A stretch of DNA of 64,000 nt from Acidobacteriaceae bacterium TAA 166 (GCA_000421065.1 ATWD01000001.1:496001-560000), one strand, 5' to 3'; counted from the first letter of the stretch, positions 54,820 to 63,807 are shown. Made by a program: numbers and translations. The notes: generated from the sequence alone by a model not told the origin.

Positions 54820-55899
54820 ATGTCGCAGGAAAAAATCCTGATCGTCGACGATGAGGCGACCATTCGGGGGATCGTCTCGACGCTGCTTGAGCGGAGTGGC
54901 CATCGGACGGTTACGGCTTCCGGGGCCAACGAGGCGATCGATCTGCTCAGCCACGATCCCAATTACTCCCTCGTCCTCTCCGACATTCTGATGCCCGGAA
55001 CCGACGGCCTGGCCCTGCTCGATCGCATCTCGACCGAACATCCTGAAGTGCCGGTGGTCATGTTCTCGGCCGTGCGTGACATCCAGGTAGCCACCAACGC
55101 GTTTCGCCGTGGAGCCTTCGACTATCTCGTAAAGCCCTTCGAACGCGGCCAGCTCGAAAACGTGGTCGCCCGCGCCTCGGAACATCGCCGCCATTTGCGT
55201 CAGAACATCGCCTATCGTCTCCACCTGGAAGAGGTGATCTCCACCCGAACCAGCCGCCTCCGCGCCATCATGCATGACCTGGAGCGCAGCTACGACATCA
55301 CGATCGGTGCGATGGGAGATGCTCTCGATCTTCGCGACCAAGAGACGGAAGGCCACTCCAAGCGCGTGACCGCATACACCATCGAGCTCGCGCGGATCTT
55401 CGGGGTCAACGATGGAGACCTCCGGACTATCGCGCGCGGAGCCTTCCTGCACGATATCGGCAAGATCGCTACCCCCGATGCCATTCTTCTCAAGCCTGGG
55501 CGCCTCGACGACGCGGAGATGACCGTCATGCGCGAGCACTGCCAACGAGGCTACGAGATGCTGCGCAAGATTCCATTCCTCTGCGATGCCGCGGAGATCG
55601 TCTACGCGCATCAGGAGCGATACGACGGATCCGGCTATCCACGCGGCCTCAAGGGCATTGAGATTCCCCTCGGCGCACGGATCTTCACCATCGCCGATAC
55701 CCTCGACGCCATGACCTCGGACCGTCCTTATCGTAAGGGAACCACCTTTGCCGCCGCACGTTCCGAGATCCAACATTGCTCCGGATCTCAGTTCGATCCC
55801 GCAATCGTCGAGGTCTTCCTGAAGATTCCCGATGAGGAGTGGATCAGGATCCGTAAGAAGAGTGAGGAGCCGGGCTTCGACGTTCTCACATCAATTTAA
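54820..55899 (+). CDS. Response regulator with HD-GYP phosphodiesterase domain
   Basis: 359 aa from the ATG at 54820, preceded by GGGAGCAA. Receiver domain 1-120 ('ILIVDDEATIRGI', phospho-Asp in 'LVLSDILMPGTDG', Lys in 'DYLVKPFER'), a coiled linker and an HD-GYP domain with 'GAFLHDIGKIATPDAILLK' and 'HQERYDGSGYPRGLKG'. It would hydrolyse cyclic di-GMP after phosphorylation. No histidine kinase is adjacent; the motility genes 3 kb away are plausible targets. Confidence 0.92.
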   Translation: MSQEKILIVDDEATIRGIVSTLLERSGHRTVTASGANEAIDLLSHDPNYSLVLSDILMPGTDGLALLDRISTEHPEVPVVMFSAVRDIQVATNAFRRGAFDYLVKPFERGQLENVVARASEHRRHLRQNIAYRLHLEEVISTRTSRLRAIMHDLERSYDITIGAMGDALDLRDQETEGHSKRVTAYTIELARIFGVNDGDLRTIARGAFLHDIGKIATPDAILLKPGRLDDAEMTVMREHCQRGYEMLRKIPFLCDAAEIVYAHQERYDGSGYPRGLKGIEIPLGARIFTIADTLDAMTSDRPYRKGTTFAAARSEIQHCSGSQFDPAIVEVFLKIPDEEWIRIRKKSEEPGFDVLTSI

Positions 55900-55941
55900 T
55901 CCTCGGATCGGCCGGGTCGAGCATCCAAGAGAGAAGACCTG

Positions 55942-56232
55942 ATGGAGGCGGCCATGGCGACACTTTCCTCGTCCCAAATCGATGCCCTCTTACAAGAGAA
56001 CCCCGGCTGGAGGCTCGACTCCGGAGAGCTTGTTCGCGACTGGGCGTTTGAGAACTTCGTGGAGGCCATGGTCTTCGTCAACCACGTCGCCGGGGTCGCC
56101 GAAGCCTCCGGCCATCACCCCGATATCGATATCCGCTATAACAAAGTCCGGCTGGGGCTCGTGTCGCACGATGCTGGGGGCATCACCGACCGCGATGCCC
56201 GCATGGTCTCACGCCTAAAGCAACTTTCCTGA
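55942..56232 (+). CDS. Pterin-4a-carbinolamine dehydratase
   Basis: 96 aa (the real start may be the ATG at 55954). Recycles the pterin carbinolamine cofactor. The motif 'GHHPDIDIRYNKVRLGLVSH' followed by 'DAGGITDRDARM' carries the active-site His-His-Pro, aromatic and Asp residues. No phenylalanine hydroxylase is near; these proteins also act with molybdopterin enzymes. Confidence 0.9.
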   Translation: MEAAMATLSSSQIDALLQENPGWRLDSGELVRDWAFENFVEAMVFVNHVAGVAEASGHHPDIDIRYNKVRLGLVSHDAGGITDRDARMVSRLKQLS

Positions 56233-56323
56233 AGAAAAAGGGCGGACCCATTCGCGTCGCCTTCCTGCAAAGAAAACGACCTGATAATCCTCACCCGGCC
56301 ACGCATCAGGAAGATTATTCTCA

Positions 56324-56348
56324 AGCGAGCCTGAGCCTCAGGCTCGCT
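56324..56348. terminator. Near-perfect palindrome at the convergent phhB/recO ends
   Basis: AGCGAGCCTGAG-c-CTCAGGCTCGCT, a 12-bp stem with a one-base centre. It straddles the recO stop codon. Probably a shared terminator, or a protein-binding site. Confidence 0.5.
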
Positions 56349-57075
56349 CCAGAGCCCGAGCACTGCGAATCCGTCGATCCAGATTCCGCTCCAGCAGTGC
56401 AATCGCAAAGTGCCGCAGGTGAATCCCTCTGCGCCTCGACCACTCCTCCGTGGCCAGCTCCCCAATTGGCGAGCGAAAGATCTTCTGTGCCTCGACGACC
56501 GATTCCGGCGGCAAAGCCTCGCTCTCGCCTCGTCGGTCGTCTTCGCAAGTAACTCCGTCCGCGGTCGCCGAGTACCAGACCGTCTCCCCCCGCAGATCCA
56601 CACCGCAGGCGACACAATGTCCCAGCGCTGGCATCCAGCCCATCAGGCGGCTCACCCAGAGGGCGAAGTAGGTCGCCGGCATCCACACCCGGCCCAGGTG
56701 CATCTCTTCGGCGACGGCCAATGCAAGACGAAAGAGAGCGTCGTCAGGAGCCTGCTCCGGCAAGACCTCTTCAAGCACCTCGGCGACCATCTCCAGCGCG
56801 GCGGTCCGGGCATAATCGACCGGCTCGGCCAGGGGCGACCACAGAATCTCGAAGGCATCCAGCCGCACCAGCTCCTGTCGGGGTTTCTCCGAGTAGCTGG
56901 CGCGCACGTAGGTCATCGGCTCCAGCGCGCCGCCGAAACGCCGTCGCGAACGCATGGCATGACGGGCAACTCCCTTGATGCGTCCCTGGTCTCTCGTCAG
57001 TAGACTGACCAGCAGGTCGGCCTCCTCGAACGGCCAGCTCCGCAGCACAATCGCCTCGCTCTGCCGTTGCGCCAT
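56338..57075 (-). CDS. recO: DNA repair protein RecO
   Basis: 245 aa. Recombination mediator that loads RecA with RecR and anneals strands. N-terminal OB fold 'SEAIVLRSWPFEEADLLVSL' and 'GRIKGVARHAMRSRRRFGG'; the central helical domain is followed by a zinc-site start 'GHCVACGVDL' and 'VTCEDDRR', so three of the usual cysteines are visible. Follows the ferredoxin gene after a clear terminator. Confidence 0.93.
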   Translation of the reverse strand: MAQRQSEAIVLRSWPFEEADLLVSLLTRDQGRIKGVARHAMRSRRRFGGALEPMTYVRASYSEKPRQELVRLDAFEILWSPLAEPVDYARTAALEMVAEVLEEVLPEQAPDDALFRLALAVAEEMHLGRVWMPATYFALWVSRLMGWMPALGHCVACGVDLRGETVWYSATADGVTCEDDRRGESEALPPESVVEAQKIFRSPIGELATEEWSRRRGIHLRHFAIALLERNLDRRIRSARALERA

Positions 57076-57100
57076 TCCCTCCCCTACCCGCCCCTAAAGG

Positions 57101-57131
57101 AAAAGACGCGCAGCCTAACGGCCACGCGTCT
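57101..57131 (-). terminator. Rho-independent terminator of the ferredoxin gene
   Basis: On the minus strand AGACGCG pairs with CGCGTCT, followed by TTTTCC, 32 bases after the stop at 57163. Confidence 0.75.
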
Positions 57132-57162
57132 CAATCGATCCTCCCGCATGCGCGGGCAAAGC

Positions 57163-57423
57163 TTAGCGTCCGTAGTGATCAGCGGCCTTCTGCTGAAAGC
57201 TCACCCACTTCTCCGGAAGGTCGTCGCCGGCATAGATCGCCGAGACCGGGCAGACCGGAACGCATGCACCGCAGTCGATGCACTCGACAGGATCGATGAA
57301 CAGCTGCTCGGCATCGGCGTGGCCCGTCTCGTCCTTCTTCGGGTGGATACAATCGACCGGGCAGGCATCCACGCAGGCCGTATCCTTCGTCCCGATGCAA
57401 GGTTCAGCAATCACATAAGCCAT
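57163..57423 (-). CDS. 7Fe/8Fe-type ferredoxin
   Basis: 86 aa. Two cluster motifs: 'CIGTKDTACVDACPVDCIHP' (the first has the extended spacing) and 'CIDCGACVPVCPVSAIY'. The layout is that of small bacterial ferredoxins with one 3Fe-4S and one 4Fe-4S centre. Cytoplasmic electron carrier; partner not indicated by context. Confidence 0.93.
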   Translation of the reverse strand: MAYVIAEPCIGTKDTACVDACPVDCIHPKKDETGHADAEQLFIDPVECIDCGACVPVCPVSAIYAGDDLPEKWVSFQQKAADHYGR

Positions 57424-57630
57424 CTTCTAATCTCTCCCTTTGCCGCGTCTGAAATGTCAGTTATGGGCGTTTGCTCAGATTTTAGCAGTAAATTCCATCC
57501 ATCCCCTAATCGGAAGATCAAGCCTATATGCGACTATTTTAGGCCTACTTTCCCGACCGATTCAGGCCTATTTTGCCAGCCCGGCGAAGTGTGGTTCCCT
57601 GAAGGAGATCGATCTTTTCGGGAGTTAAAG

Positions 57631-58062
57631 ATGCCCGAGACCAAGGCCTATACCGAGTACCTCACCTTCAAGACCCGCGAGCGTTACGAGATGGTGCATA
57701 TCACCCCGCAAGTCGAAGAGATCGTCCGTCGCAGCGGAATCGATGACGGTCTCTGCTTCGTCTCGCCCATGCACATTACGGCGGCCGTCTACGTCAACGA
57801 TCACGAGGAGGGCCTGATCGAGGACATCGGCGTATGGCTCGAAAAACTCGCGCCACGCTGGCCTGGTTACAAGCATCATCAGACCGGCGAAGACAACGCC
57901 GACGCTCACCTGAAGACTCTTCTCCTCCACCACGAGACCACCCTGCCCATCACCAGGGGACGTCTCGATCTCGGCACCTGGCAGCGCATCTTCTACGCCG
58001 AATTCGATGGACAGCGGGCAAAGCGCGTCATCGTGAAGCTGCTGGGGATCGCAAAAGAATAA
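57631..58062 (+). CDS. YjbQ-family protein (secondary thiamine-phosphate synthase-like)
   Basis: 143 aa from the ATG at 57631, preceded by GGGAGTTAAAG. 'GLCFVSPMHITAAVYVNDHE', 'YKHHQTGEDNADAHLKTLLL' and 'GTWQRIFYAEFDGQR' are UPF0047/YjbQ hallmarks with conserved His residues. Some members have weak thiamine-phosphate synthase activity. Its 3' end overlaps the convergent motB gene by 35 bases. Confidence 0.9.
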   Translation: MPETKAYTEYLTFKTRERYEMVHITPQVEEIVRRSGIDDGLCFVSPMHITAAVYVNDHEEGLIEDIGVWLEKLAPRWPGYKHHQTGEDNADAHLKTLLLHHETTLPITRGRLDLGTWQRIFYAEFDGQRAKRVIVKLLGIAKE

Positions 58063-58783
58063 TGTCGACCCGCCGGTTCTGGCTGCGTCCCTCTTCGGTC
58101 GCGTTCGACGTCACCGGGTGAAACTCCGCGTATCCTGCGGCCGAGACGTTCGTCGGATGCATGCTTCCCCGCTCCAGCAGGATGCGCGCGATCATGCTGG
58201 AGCGCGCCGTCGACAGCTCCCAGTTCGTGGCGAACTGATCCGTGTGGATCGGAAGATTGTCCGTATGGCCCTCGACGCGCAGAGGAGCGTCGGGAAGCGT
58301 CTGGGCAAGCGCCGCCAGCAGTGCAGCCGCGCCGGGACGCACCTGCGCGGAGCCCGAGGCGAAGAACCCGGCCTCGTGCAACGAGATCACCATTCCGTCG
58401 GGATCGACCCGCGTCGTCAAGCTCCCGGCCGGAAGCTTGCCTCCAGTCTCTTTCACCAGCTTGTCCAGCCTGGACTTGACCTCCTGCTCCCCCGGCGTCA
58501 TCTGACCGGCCTGAGGAAACGGCATCGCCAGCATCGCCGGCCTGGTCACGGTGGAGTTGGTCGCTCCCGGTTCGAGAGGAGGCGTCTTCGAGTGCGTCTC
58601 GAAGCTTCCCAGCGGAGTGAACGCGCTCTGCATCGCGGCGGCCACCTGCATCGCCTTCTTCTTGTCCGCCTGGCTCGACGCGAACAGCACGACAAAGAAT
58701 GCGAACAGCAGCGTGATGAAGTCGGCGTAGGAGACTAGCCAGCGCTCATGGTTTACATGCTCGGGCTTCTTCTTGCGGCTCAC
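58028..58783 (-). CDS. motB: Flagellar motor stator protein MotB
   Basis: 251 aa from a GTG that overlaps the motA stop. A single membrane helix 'WLVSYADFITLLFAFFVVLF' carries the proton-accepting Asp, and the OmpA-like peptidoglycan-binding domain lies at about 130-245 ('LRVEGHTDNLPIH', 'NWELSTARSSMIARILLERG'). Coupled to motA. Confidence 0.94.
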   Translation of the reverse strand: MSRKKKPEHVNHERWLVSYADFITLLFAFFVVLFASSQADKKKAMQVAAAMQSAFTPLGSFETHSKTPPLEPGATNSTVTRPAMLAMPFPQAGQMTPGEQEVKSRLDKLVKETGGKLPAGSLTTRVDPDGMVISLHEAGFFASGSAQVRPGAAALLAALAQTLPDAPLRVEGHTDNLPIHTDQFATNWELSTARSSMIARILLERGSMHPTNVSAAGYAEFHPVTSNATEEGRSQNRRVDIILLRSPAASR

Positions 58784-59559
58784 GCTGCCGCCTCCGCCGG
58801 GCCTTCTGCCCCCGCATCCTCAGCCAGGAAGGTGCGCAGCTTGGTCTCCATCATGCGCGGATTCATGCCCTCGAGGATGGAGATGACGCCCTCCAGCACC
58901 ATCTCCTTCGCCATCTGCTCCTCACGGTGGCGGATCTTCAGCTTGCCGGCCGCCGGAAGGAAGATCAGGTTGGCGAGCGCCACCCCGTAGATGGTCGCGA
59001 CGAAGGCCACCGCGATGCCGCGGCCCACCTCCGTGATGTTGTCCAGGTGCTGCATCACCTGGATCAGGCCCAGCACCGCGCCGATGATGCCGACCGTCGG
59101 CGAGTATCCTCCCGCCGCCTCGAAGACCTGCGGAATCTTCTCCTCCATCTCCGACTTGTTGTCCAGCTCCATCTGCATGATCTTTCGAACCTCGCTCGGC
59201 TCCGTCCCATCGATGGCCAGCATCAGTGCCTGCCGGAAGAAGGGATCCTTAATCAACGCCAGGTCCTGGTCCAGCGAGACGATACCGCTCTTGCGCGCCT
59301 TGTTTGCGAACTCCACCAGCTGTTTGAGGGTCTCTTCATTGTCGGAGGCGCCATGAAAAAAGACCTTGGCCAGCTGTTTGAGCGCAGACAAAAAAGTCTT
59401 CAAGGGGAACTGCAACATGACCGCCCCCATCGTTCCTCCAATCACGATCATGGCTGCGGTGGGCTGGGTGATCTGGCCAATGTTTCCGCCCTCGATCATC
59501 ATTCCGGTCAGAATGCCGAGTAGCGCAAGTAAGATGCCACCGATGCTGGCGATGTCCAT
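58780..59559 (-). CDS. motA: Flagellar motor stator protein MotA
   Basis: 259 aa, four membrane helices (about 3-23, 33-53, 150-170, 180-200). 'LGILTGMMIEGGNIGQI' and 'GYSPTVGIIGAVLGLIQVMQ' are MotA/PomA signatures; the cytoplasmic loop holds 'AFEAAGG'-like and charged residues contacting FliG. Third in the order flbD-motA-motB, 33 bases after flbD. Confidence 0.94.
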   Translation of the reverse strand: MDIASIGGILLALLGILTGMMIEGGNIGQITQPTAAMIVIGGTMGAVMLQFPLKTFLSALKQLAKVFFHGASDNEETLKQLVEFANKARKSGIVSLDQDLALIKDPFFRQALMLAIDGTEPSEVRKIMQMELDNKSEMEEKIPQVFEAAGGYSPTVGIIGAVLGLIQVMQHLDNITEVGRGIAVAFVATIYGVALANLIFLPAAGKLKIRHREEQMAKEMVLEGVISILEGMNPRMMETKLRTFLAEDAGAEGPAEAAA

Positions 59560-59592
59560 AAAAATATTCCTTGTAGGCGAGATGTCTCGGGT

Positions 59593-59865
59593 TTAGTCCG
59601 TGAGCTTTTCGGTCTCGGCGATCAGATCCAGGGTGGAGCGCACGACCCTCGCCGACAGCGCCGCATCCGCGTCCGGCCACGCCTGGCGAATCACCGCTGC
59701 CCGGTACTCCACGATCTTGCGCGTCACCTCGGCGCGGACCTCCAGCACCACCAGCTTCTCCCCCGTCACCAGGGTCAGCAGCGTATCCGGGGCAGAGTCC
59801 ACATATTTAATCAGGTCGCAGTTGAGGCTCAGGCGACTGCCGTTCAGGCGAGTCAGTTCAATCAT
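59593..59865 (-). CDS. flbD: Flagellar protein FlbD
   Basis: 90 aa from the ATG at 59865. 'MIELTRLNGSRLSLNCDLIK' and 'TLLTLVTGEKLVVLE' are the FlbD (DUF1667-like, motA-linked) pattern. Precedes motA and motB on the same strand in the usual flbD-motA-motB order. Role in motility is poorly defined. Confidence 0.9.
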   Translation of the reverse strand: MIELTRLNGSRLSLNCDLIKYVDSAPDTLLTLVTGEKLVVLEVRAEVTRKIVEYRAAVIRQAWPDADAALSARVVRSTLDLIAETEKLTD

Positions 59866-59962
59866 GGAAGAGTTCCTCTCTGTGTCTCTCATCGGCAGCA
59901 TGAGCCCAAGGCAATAGCGAAGGGCCGCCGATCCCTCCCACTTACTCATTCACGAACACTCC

Positions 59963-59989
59963 TCAAGTCCCTTACTCCCCCGCCGATGA
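59963..59989 (+). promoter_or_regulatory. Sigma-28 (FliA-type) promoter of flagellin
   Basis: TCAA (59963-59966), a 15-nt spacer, then GCCGATGA (59982-59989): one mismatch in each half from TAAA-N15-GCCGATAA. It lies about 124 bases before the flagellin ATG, giving a roughly 110-nt leader. Confidence 0.7.
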
Positions 59990-60023
59990 GTGGGGTGAAC
60001 GCAAAGCCTTTCGCTAAGGTCAG

Positions 60024-60052
60024 CCGGATCGATCGGACCTCACCCGATCCGG
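60024..60052 (+). promoter_or_regulatory. Hairpin in the flagellin leader
   Basis: CCGGATCG and CGATCCGG form an 8-bp stem in the 5' untranslated region, 61 bases before the ATG. It may stabilise the mRNA or bind a regulator. Confidence 0.45.
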
Positions 60053-60112
60053 ATCTCCCCAAAGACAGGCGATGCGGTAACTCAAATCGAGTCATAAGAG
60101 GAGCGTTCCCCA

Positions 60113-60967
60113 ATGTCTTTGGGCGTGCTAAACAACATCTCATCTATCTACGCGCAGAACAATCTCAACCAGACCCAGATGAGCCTGCAGAGCACCCTGC
60201 AGCAGCTCTCGTCGGGTTCGCGCATCAACAGCGGAGCCGATGACGCCGCCGGTCTGGCGCTGGCCGATGGCCTGCATGCCAACGCGACCGCCCTTACCCA
60301 GTCAGCCCAGAATGCCAGTGCCGGCGTCGGCATGCTGCAGACCGCCGACGGTGCTCTCGCCCAGGTCACCAACCTGCTCGACCGCGCCATCACCCTCGCC
60401 ACCGAGGCCTCCAACGGAACCCTTAACACCACTCAGGTCAGCTCCGCCAATCAGGAGTATCAAAACATCCTGACCGAGATCGGAAACATCGGTTCGAACA
60501 CCAACTACAACGGAAACACGCTCTTCAGCGCCTCCGCGGTCAGCATCGTCGTCAGCGACGGAACCACAGCCGGCACGACGACCTTCTCCGAGACCATCGG
60601 CACCCTCAGCAAAACCAGCGTTGGAACTACTGGCGCCTCCGGTGCGGGCCAGGATCTCAGCACCGCCAACCCAACGCTGACCGCAACCTCCGCCACAGCC
60701 ATCCTGAACACGCTTACCACGGCTGTCCAGGATGTCGCCTACCAGCGCGGCACCATCGGAGCGAACATCAACCAGCTCAACGCCGCCGAAAACGTCGCCA
60801 ACGCCCAGCAGGTCAACCTGTCCTCGGCCGAAAACGACATCCGCGCCACCAACTACGGACAGGCAACCAGCGATATGGCCAAGTACCAGGTCCTGAGCCA
60901 GACCGGCATCGCCGCTCTCTCCCAGGCAAACTCCGTCCAGCAGGACGTCCTCAAGCTGCTCCAGTAA
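60113..60967 (+). CDS. fliC: Flagellin
   Basis: 284 aa, no signal peptide, exported by the flagellar system. N-terminal D0/D1 'LNNISSIYAQNNLNQTQMSL' and 'LSSGSRINSGADDAAGLALA', a short variable middle rich in Ser/Thr, and C-terminal 'AENDIRATNYGQATSDMAKY' and 'QANSVQQDVLKLLQ'. AAGAGGAG precedes the start. A sigma-28 promoter and a clean terminator frame the gene. Confidence 0.95.
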   Translation: MSLGVLNNISSIYAQNNLNQTQMSLQSTLQQLSSGSRINSGADDAAGLALADGLHANATALTQSAQNASAGVGMLQTADGALAQVTNLLDRAITLATEASNGTLNTTQVSSANQEYQNILTEIGNIGSNTNYNGNTLFSASAVSIVVSDGTTAGTTTFSETIGTLSKTSVGTTGASGAGQDLSTANPTLTATSATAILNTLTTAVQDVAYQRGTIGANINQLNAAENVANAQQVNLSSAENDIRATNYGQATSDMAKYQVLSQTGIAALSQANSVQQDVLKLLQ

Positions 60968-60982
60968 ACCCTTACCCGGTGC

Positions 60983-61006
60983 GGCGGATGGCCCAATCCA
61001 TCCGCC
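60983..61006 (+). terminator. Flagellin terminator
   Basis: GGCGGATGG-cccaat-CCATCCGCC, perfect 9-bp stem 16 bases after the stop, followed by a T-rich stretch. Confidence 0.7.
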
Positions 61007-61142
61007 GTACCTGCTTCCTTTTGCCTTCTCAGGGGTTTGTTTCTGTCTTCCAGGAGAAGGTTCGGCGCATTAACTCCGCCTAATCCAGACCTCCATCGAT
61101 TAGGCATCTTAGTTGCACAACTGCTTCGCGGGAGAGAACGAG

Positions 61143-62513
61143 ATGGGTACAGTAGGGATCAACTTCGGTCCGATCAATAGCGGTCAGGGCTTCGACGTCG
61201 CCTCCACCGTTACCTCCATCCTGGCGTCGGAGCAGGCCATCGAGGATCCGTGGAAGACGCAACTCACCGGTCTGCAGGCGCAGGACACAGTCTTCAGCAA
61301 GATCGGCACCGACATGTCGACGTTGGCCATCGCCATGCAGAATCTCACCGATTTCTCCGGCGTTCTCGCCGGTAAACAGGGCTCGAGCTCAAACCCGGAT
61401 GCGGTAACCATCTCATCGGCGACCAACACGGCCTCGGCTGGAAGCCACACCATCGTCGTCAACAGCCTGGCCCAGACCTCGACCCAGTACTCCGACCAGA
61501 TCACGAACTCCAATGACACGCTGACCGGCACCATCCAGATCTCCATCAATGGAGCCTCTCCACAGTCGATCGATGTAAGCGGTCTCACCCTCTCCCAGAT
61601 CCAGACCCAGATCAATGGAGCCGATATGGGCGTCCAGGCCTCGGTCGTCACCGACACCCATGGCTCGCGCCTCTCCCTCGTCAGCCGCACCAGCGGCGCG
61701 GCGGGCGAGATCTCCATGAGCGGAAGCTCGCTCACCGATGACGCCAACGGCTCCAGCGTCAACTTCAATGAGAGCACGGCCGGCGCAGACGCCGATCTGA
61801 TCGTCGACGGCCTCGAGACCACCAGCGCCTCGAACACGGTCACCGGAGCCATCCCCGGCATCAGTCTGCAGCTGCTCGCGAAGACCGACGCCTCCAATCC
61901 GGTTCAGATCCAGATCATCACCGACAATAACTCCATCGAGAGCGCCATGAGCAGCTTCGTCAACGCTTATAACGCTGTGGTCGACGACATTCAGTCCCAG
62001 GAGACCAACGACTCCAGCGGCAATCCGGAGCCCCTGTTCGGCGACCCCACCCTGGCCCTGATCCAGAACACGCTCTCGCAGGGCCTGCTCTCCGGAGCCG
62101 CCAGTGGATCGATCAAGGACATGTCCCAGCTCGGTCTCTCCATCGACAAGACCGGCCACCTCAGCCTCGACGGCGACACCCTCGACGCTACTCTCGACAG
62201 TAACTTCAGTGATGTCCAAGGCTTCCTGCAGAATCCCAACAGCTTTGGGCAGAACTTCAACAACATCCTGAACAATCTCGGCAACTCCTCGACCACCGGC
62301 GCCATCTCGCTCGCACTCCAGCAGAACTCCTCCCAGGAGACCGCCCTGAACCAGAGCATCAGCGACGAGGACGCCCGCATCGCCAACGACAAGGCCAACC
62401 TGACCACCGAGCTCAACACCGCCAACGAGGTCCTGCAATCGCTGCCCTCGCAGCTGAACGAGATCAACGAGCTCTACAGCGCGGTCACCGGTTACCAGCA
62501 GCAGCAAAGCTAA
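61143..62513 (+). CDS. fliD: Flagellar hook-associated protein 2 (filament cap FliD)
   Basis: 456 aa from the ATG at 61143, with GGGAGAG before it. N-terminal 'GQGFDVASTVTSILASEQAI', a middle FliD_N/FlgE-like part and C-terminal coiled coil 'SISDEDARIANDKANLTTEL' ending 'AVTGYQQQQS'. Caps the growing filament and helps flagellin polymerise. It lies between flagellin and fliS, a standard order. Confidence 0.93.
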   Translation: MGTVGINFGPINSGQGFDVASTVTSILASEQAIEDPWKTQLTGLQAQDTVFSKIGTDMSTLAIAMQNLTDFSGVLAGKQGSSSNPDAVTISSATNTASAGSHTIVVNSLAQTSTQYSDQITNSNDTLTGTIQISINGASPQSIDVSGLTLSQIQTQINGADMGVQASVVTDTHGSRLSLVSRTSGAAGEISMSGSSLTDDANGSSVNFNESTAGADADLIVDGLETTSASNTVTGAIPGISLQLLAKTDASNPVQIQIITDNNSIESAMSSFVNAYNAVVDDIQSQETNDSSGNPEPLFGDPTLALIQNTLSQGLLSGAASGSIKDMSQLGLSIDKTGHLSLDGDTLDATLDSNFSDVQGFLQNPNSFGQNFNNILNNLGNSSTTGAISLALQQNSSQETALNQSISDEDARIANDKANLTTELNTANEVLQSLPSQLNEINELYSAVTGYQQQQS

Positions 62514-62659
62514 GGCAGCTTCCCTGAAGGCGCGGAGCGCAGCGATGCTCTTCGACGTCGTCTTCTCTCGCGGAAGACGATATCGAGTAGATTCACCGCA
62601 GCCACAACCTTCAGGGAAGTCGTTCCAAAGATCAAGAAGAGGAAGGATCGAGAAAGATC
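62514..62659. promoter_or_regulatory. fliD-fliS intergenic region with nested inverted repeats
   Basis: Outer perfect pair CTTCCCTGAAGG (62519-62530) and CCTTCAGGGAAG (62608-62619); inner CGTCTTC-7 nt-GAAGACG (62559-62579). It could fold into a long RNA hairpin between the genes and control fliS level. Confidence 0.5.
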
Positions 62660-63130
62660 ATGGAATCGAGCTATCAACAACAAACGCTGATCGGGGCCAC
62701 CGGCATGGAGCTGATCCTGGCTCTCTACGATGGAGCCATCCGCTTCCTCTACCGCGCCATCCACAGCATCGAAGAGAACGACGTAAGCGGTCGCCGCCGC
62801 GCCGCCAGCCGCGCCCTCGATATCCTGATGTACCTTCAGGCTCGGCTGCGCACGGATGTGGGCGGCACCGTCGCCCAGTCGCTCTCCGACTTTTACGCCG
62901 CCATGTTCACCCTGGCGCTCGAGGCCTCGCACTACGAGTCCGCCGAGCAGCTTCATGAGGTCATCGCCTGCCTCCGCAACGTCCGCGACGCCTGGGTCGT
63001 CGTCGCGCGCGATCCCAGCGCCAACCGCGTGCTTCCGCGCGAGCTGCGAACCCGGGAGGAGCTCTTTCCCGCCCCGGCTCTTCCCACTCCGGCCCAGGAT
63101 ACGGCGACGGCCTCCCACTGGTCGGCCTGA
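62660..63130 (+). CDS. fliS: Flagellin export chaperone FliS
   Basis: 156 aa. 'MELILALYDGAIRFLYRAIH' and the helical bundle 'ALDILMYLQARLRTDVGGTV' match FliS, which binds the flagellin C-terminus and prevents early polymerisation. The C-terminal ~30 residues are Pro-rich and probably loose. Follows fliD on the same strand. Confidence 0.9.
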   Translation: MESSYQQQTLIGATGMELILALYDGAIRFLYRAIHSIEENDVSGRRRAASRALDILMYLQARLRTDVGGTVAQSLSDFYAAMFTLALEASHYESAEQLHEVIACLRNVRDAWVVVARDPSANRVLPRELRTREELFPAPALPTPAQDTATASHWSA

Positions 63131-63159
63131 GTCTTCGCTCTCGATTTTTGGAGGAACGA

Positions 63160-63203
63160 GGACAGACGCTGCCGCGCGGGCCCACTGCGCGTGGCGTCTG
63201 TCC
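63160..63203. terminator. Hairpin from the palindromic repeat family after fliS
   Basis: GGACAGACGC pairs with GCGTCTGTCC over 10 bp, with the repeat-family core 'CTGCCGCGCGGGCCCACTGC' inside. 29 bases after the fliS stop. Confidence 0.65.
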
Positions 63204-63366
63204 TTGACCGTATCCTGGTAACGGCCGCGGCAGCATCCCGAATCCGCCACGGAATCTCTCCTCCTGACGATTGCGACCACAACATTCCCGTTTATTCGTG
63301 TTTATTCCAGCAGCAGCACCGAGCAGCCCAGAGCTGTTACAGAGCTGCCACAAGGAGTAAGCACCC

Positions 63367-63807
63367 ATGAAACGCATTCTTCTTCGTTCCACTCTGGCCC
63401 TTACCCTCGCCGCGACCGCGGCCTTCGCCCAGCAGTCCGCCACCCTCCAGGCTGCCGACCCCGGCAGCACCCAGCAGCCGGCCGCGCAACAGGGTCATCG
63501 CCACCATAACTTCGATCCCCACAAAGCAGCCCAGCACCTTGGGAAGAAGCTGAACCTGACCGACGACCAGACCGCGAAGATCGAGCCTATCCTCGCCGAC
63601 CAGCACCAGAAGATGGCCGCCCTTCACTCCGACACCAGCCTCACTCCCGATCAGCGCCATCAGCAGATGCACACCATCTTCGAGCAGACTCACAGCCAGC
63701 TCGCCGGCGTCCTGACTCCCGAGCAGATGCAGCAGCTCGGCTTCATGCGCCATGGCCATGGCCGGCACCAGCAGCAGGGCCAGGGTTCGGCCCCCTCGGC
63801 GAGCTGA
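63367..63807 (+). CDS. Secreted Spy/CpxP-like LTxxQ protein
   Basis: 146 aa. Signal peptide 'LLRSTLALTLAATAAFAQ' (cleaved after Ala-Gln or Phe-Ala). Mature part is His/Gln-rich and helical with 'LNLTDDQTAKIEPIL' and 'LTPEQMQQLGF', two LTxxQ-type repeats that mark Spy/CpxP-type periplasmic chaperones or metal sensors. AAGGAG precedes the start. Confidence 0.82.
   Translation: MKRILLRSTLALTLAATAAFAQQSATLQAADPGSTQQPAAQQGHRHHNFDPHKAAQHLGKKLNLTDDQTAKIEPILADQHQKMAALHSDTSLTPDQRHQQMHTIFEQTHSQLAGVLTPEQMQQLGFMRHGHGRHQQQGQGSAPSAS

Noticed and set aside
61413..62507. A 364-aa minus-strand frame opposite fliD
   Set aside because: Low-complexity Val/Gly/Asp sequence; fliD on the plus strand is clear.
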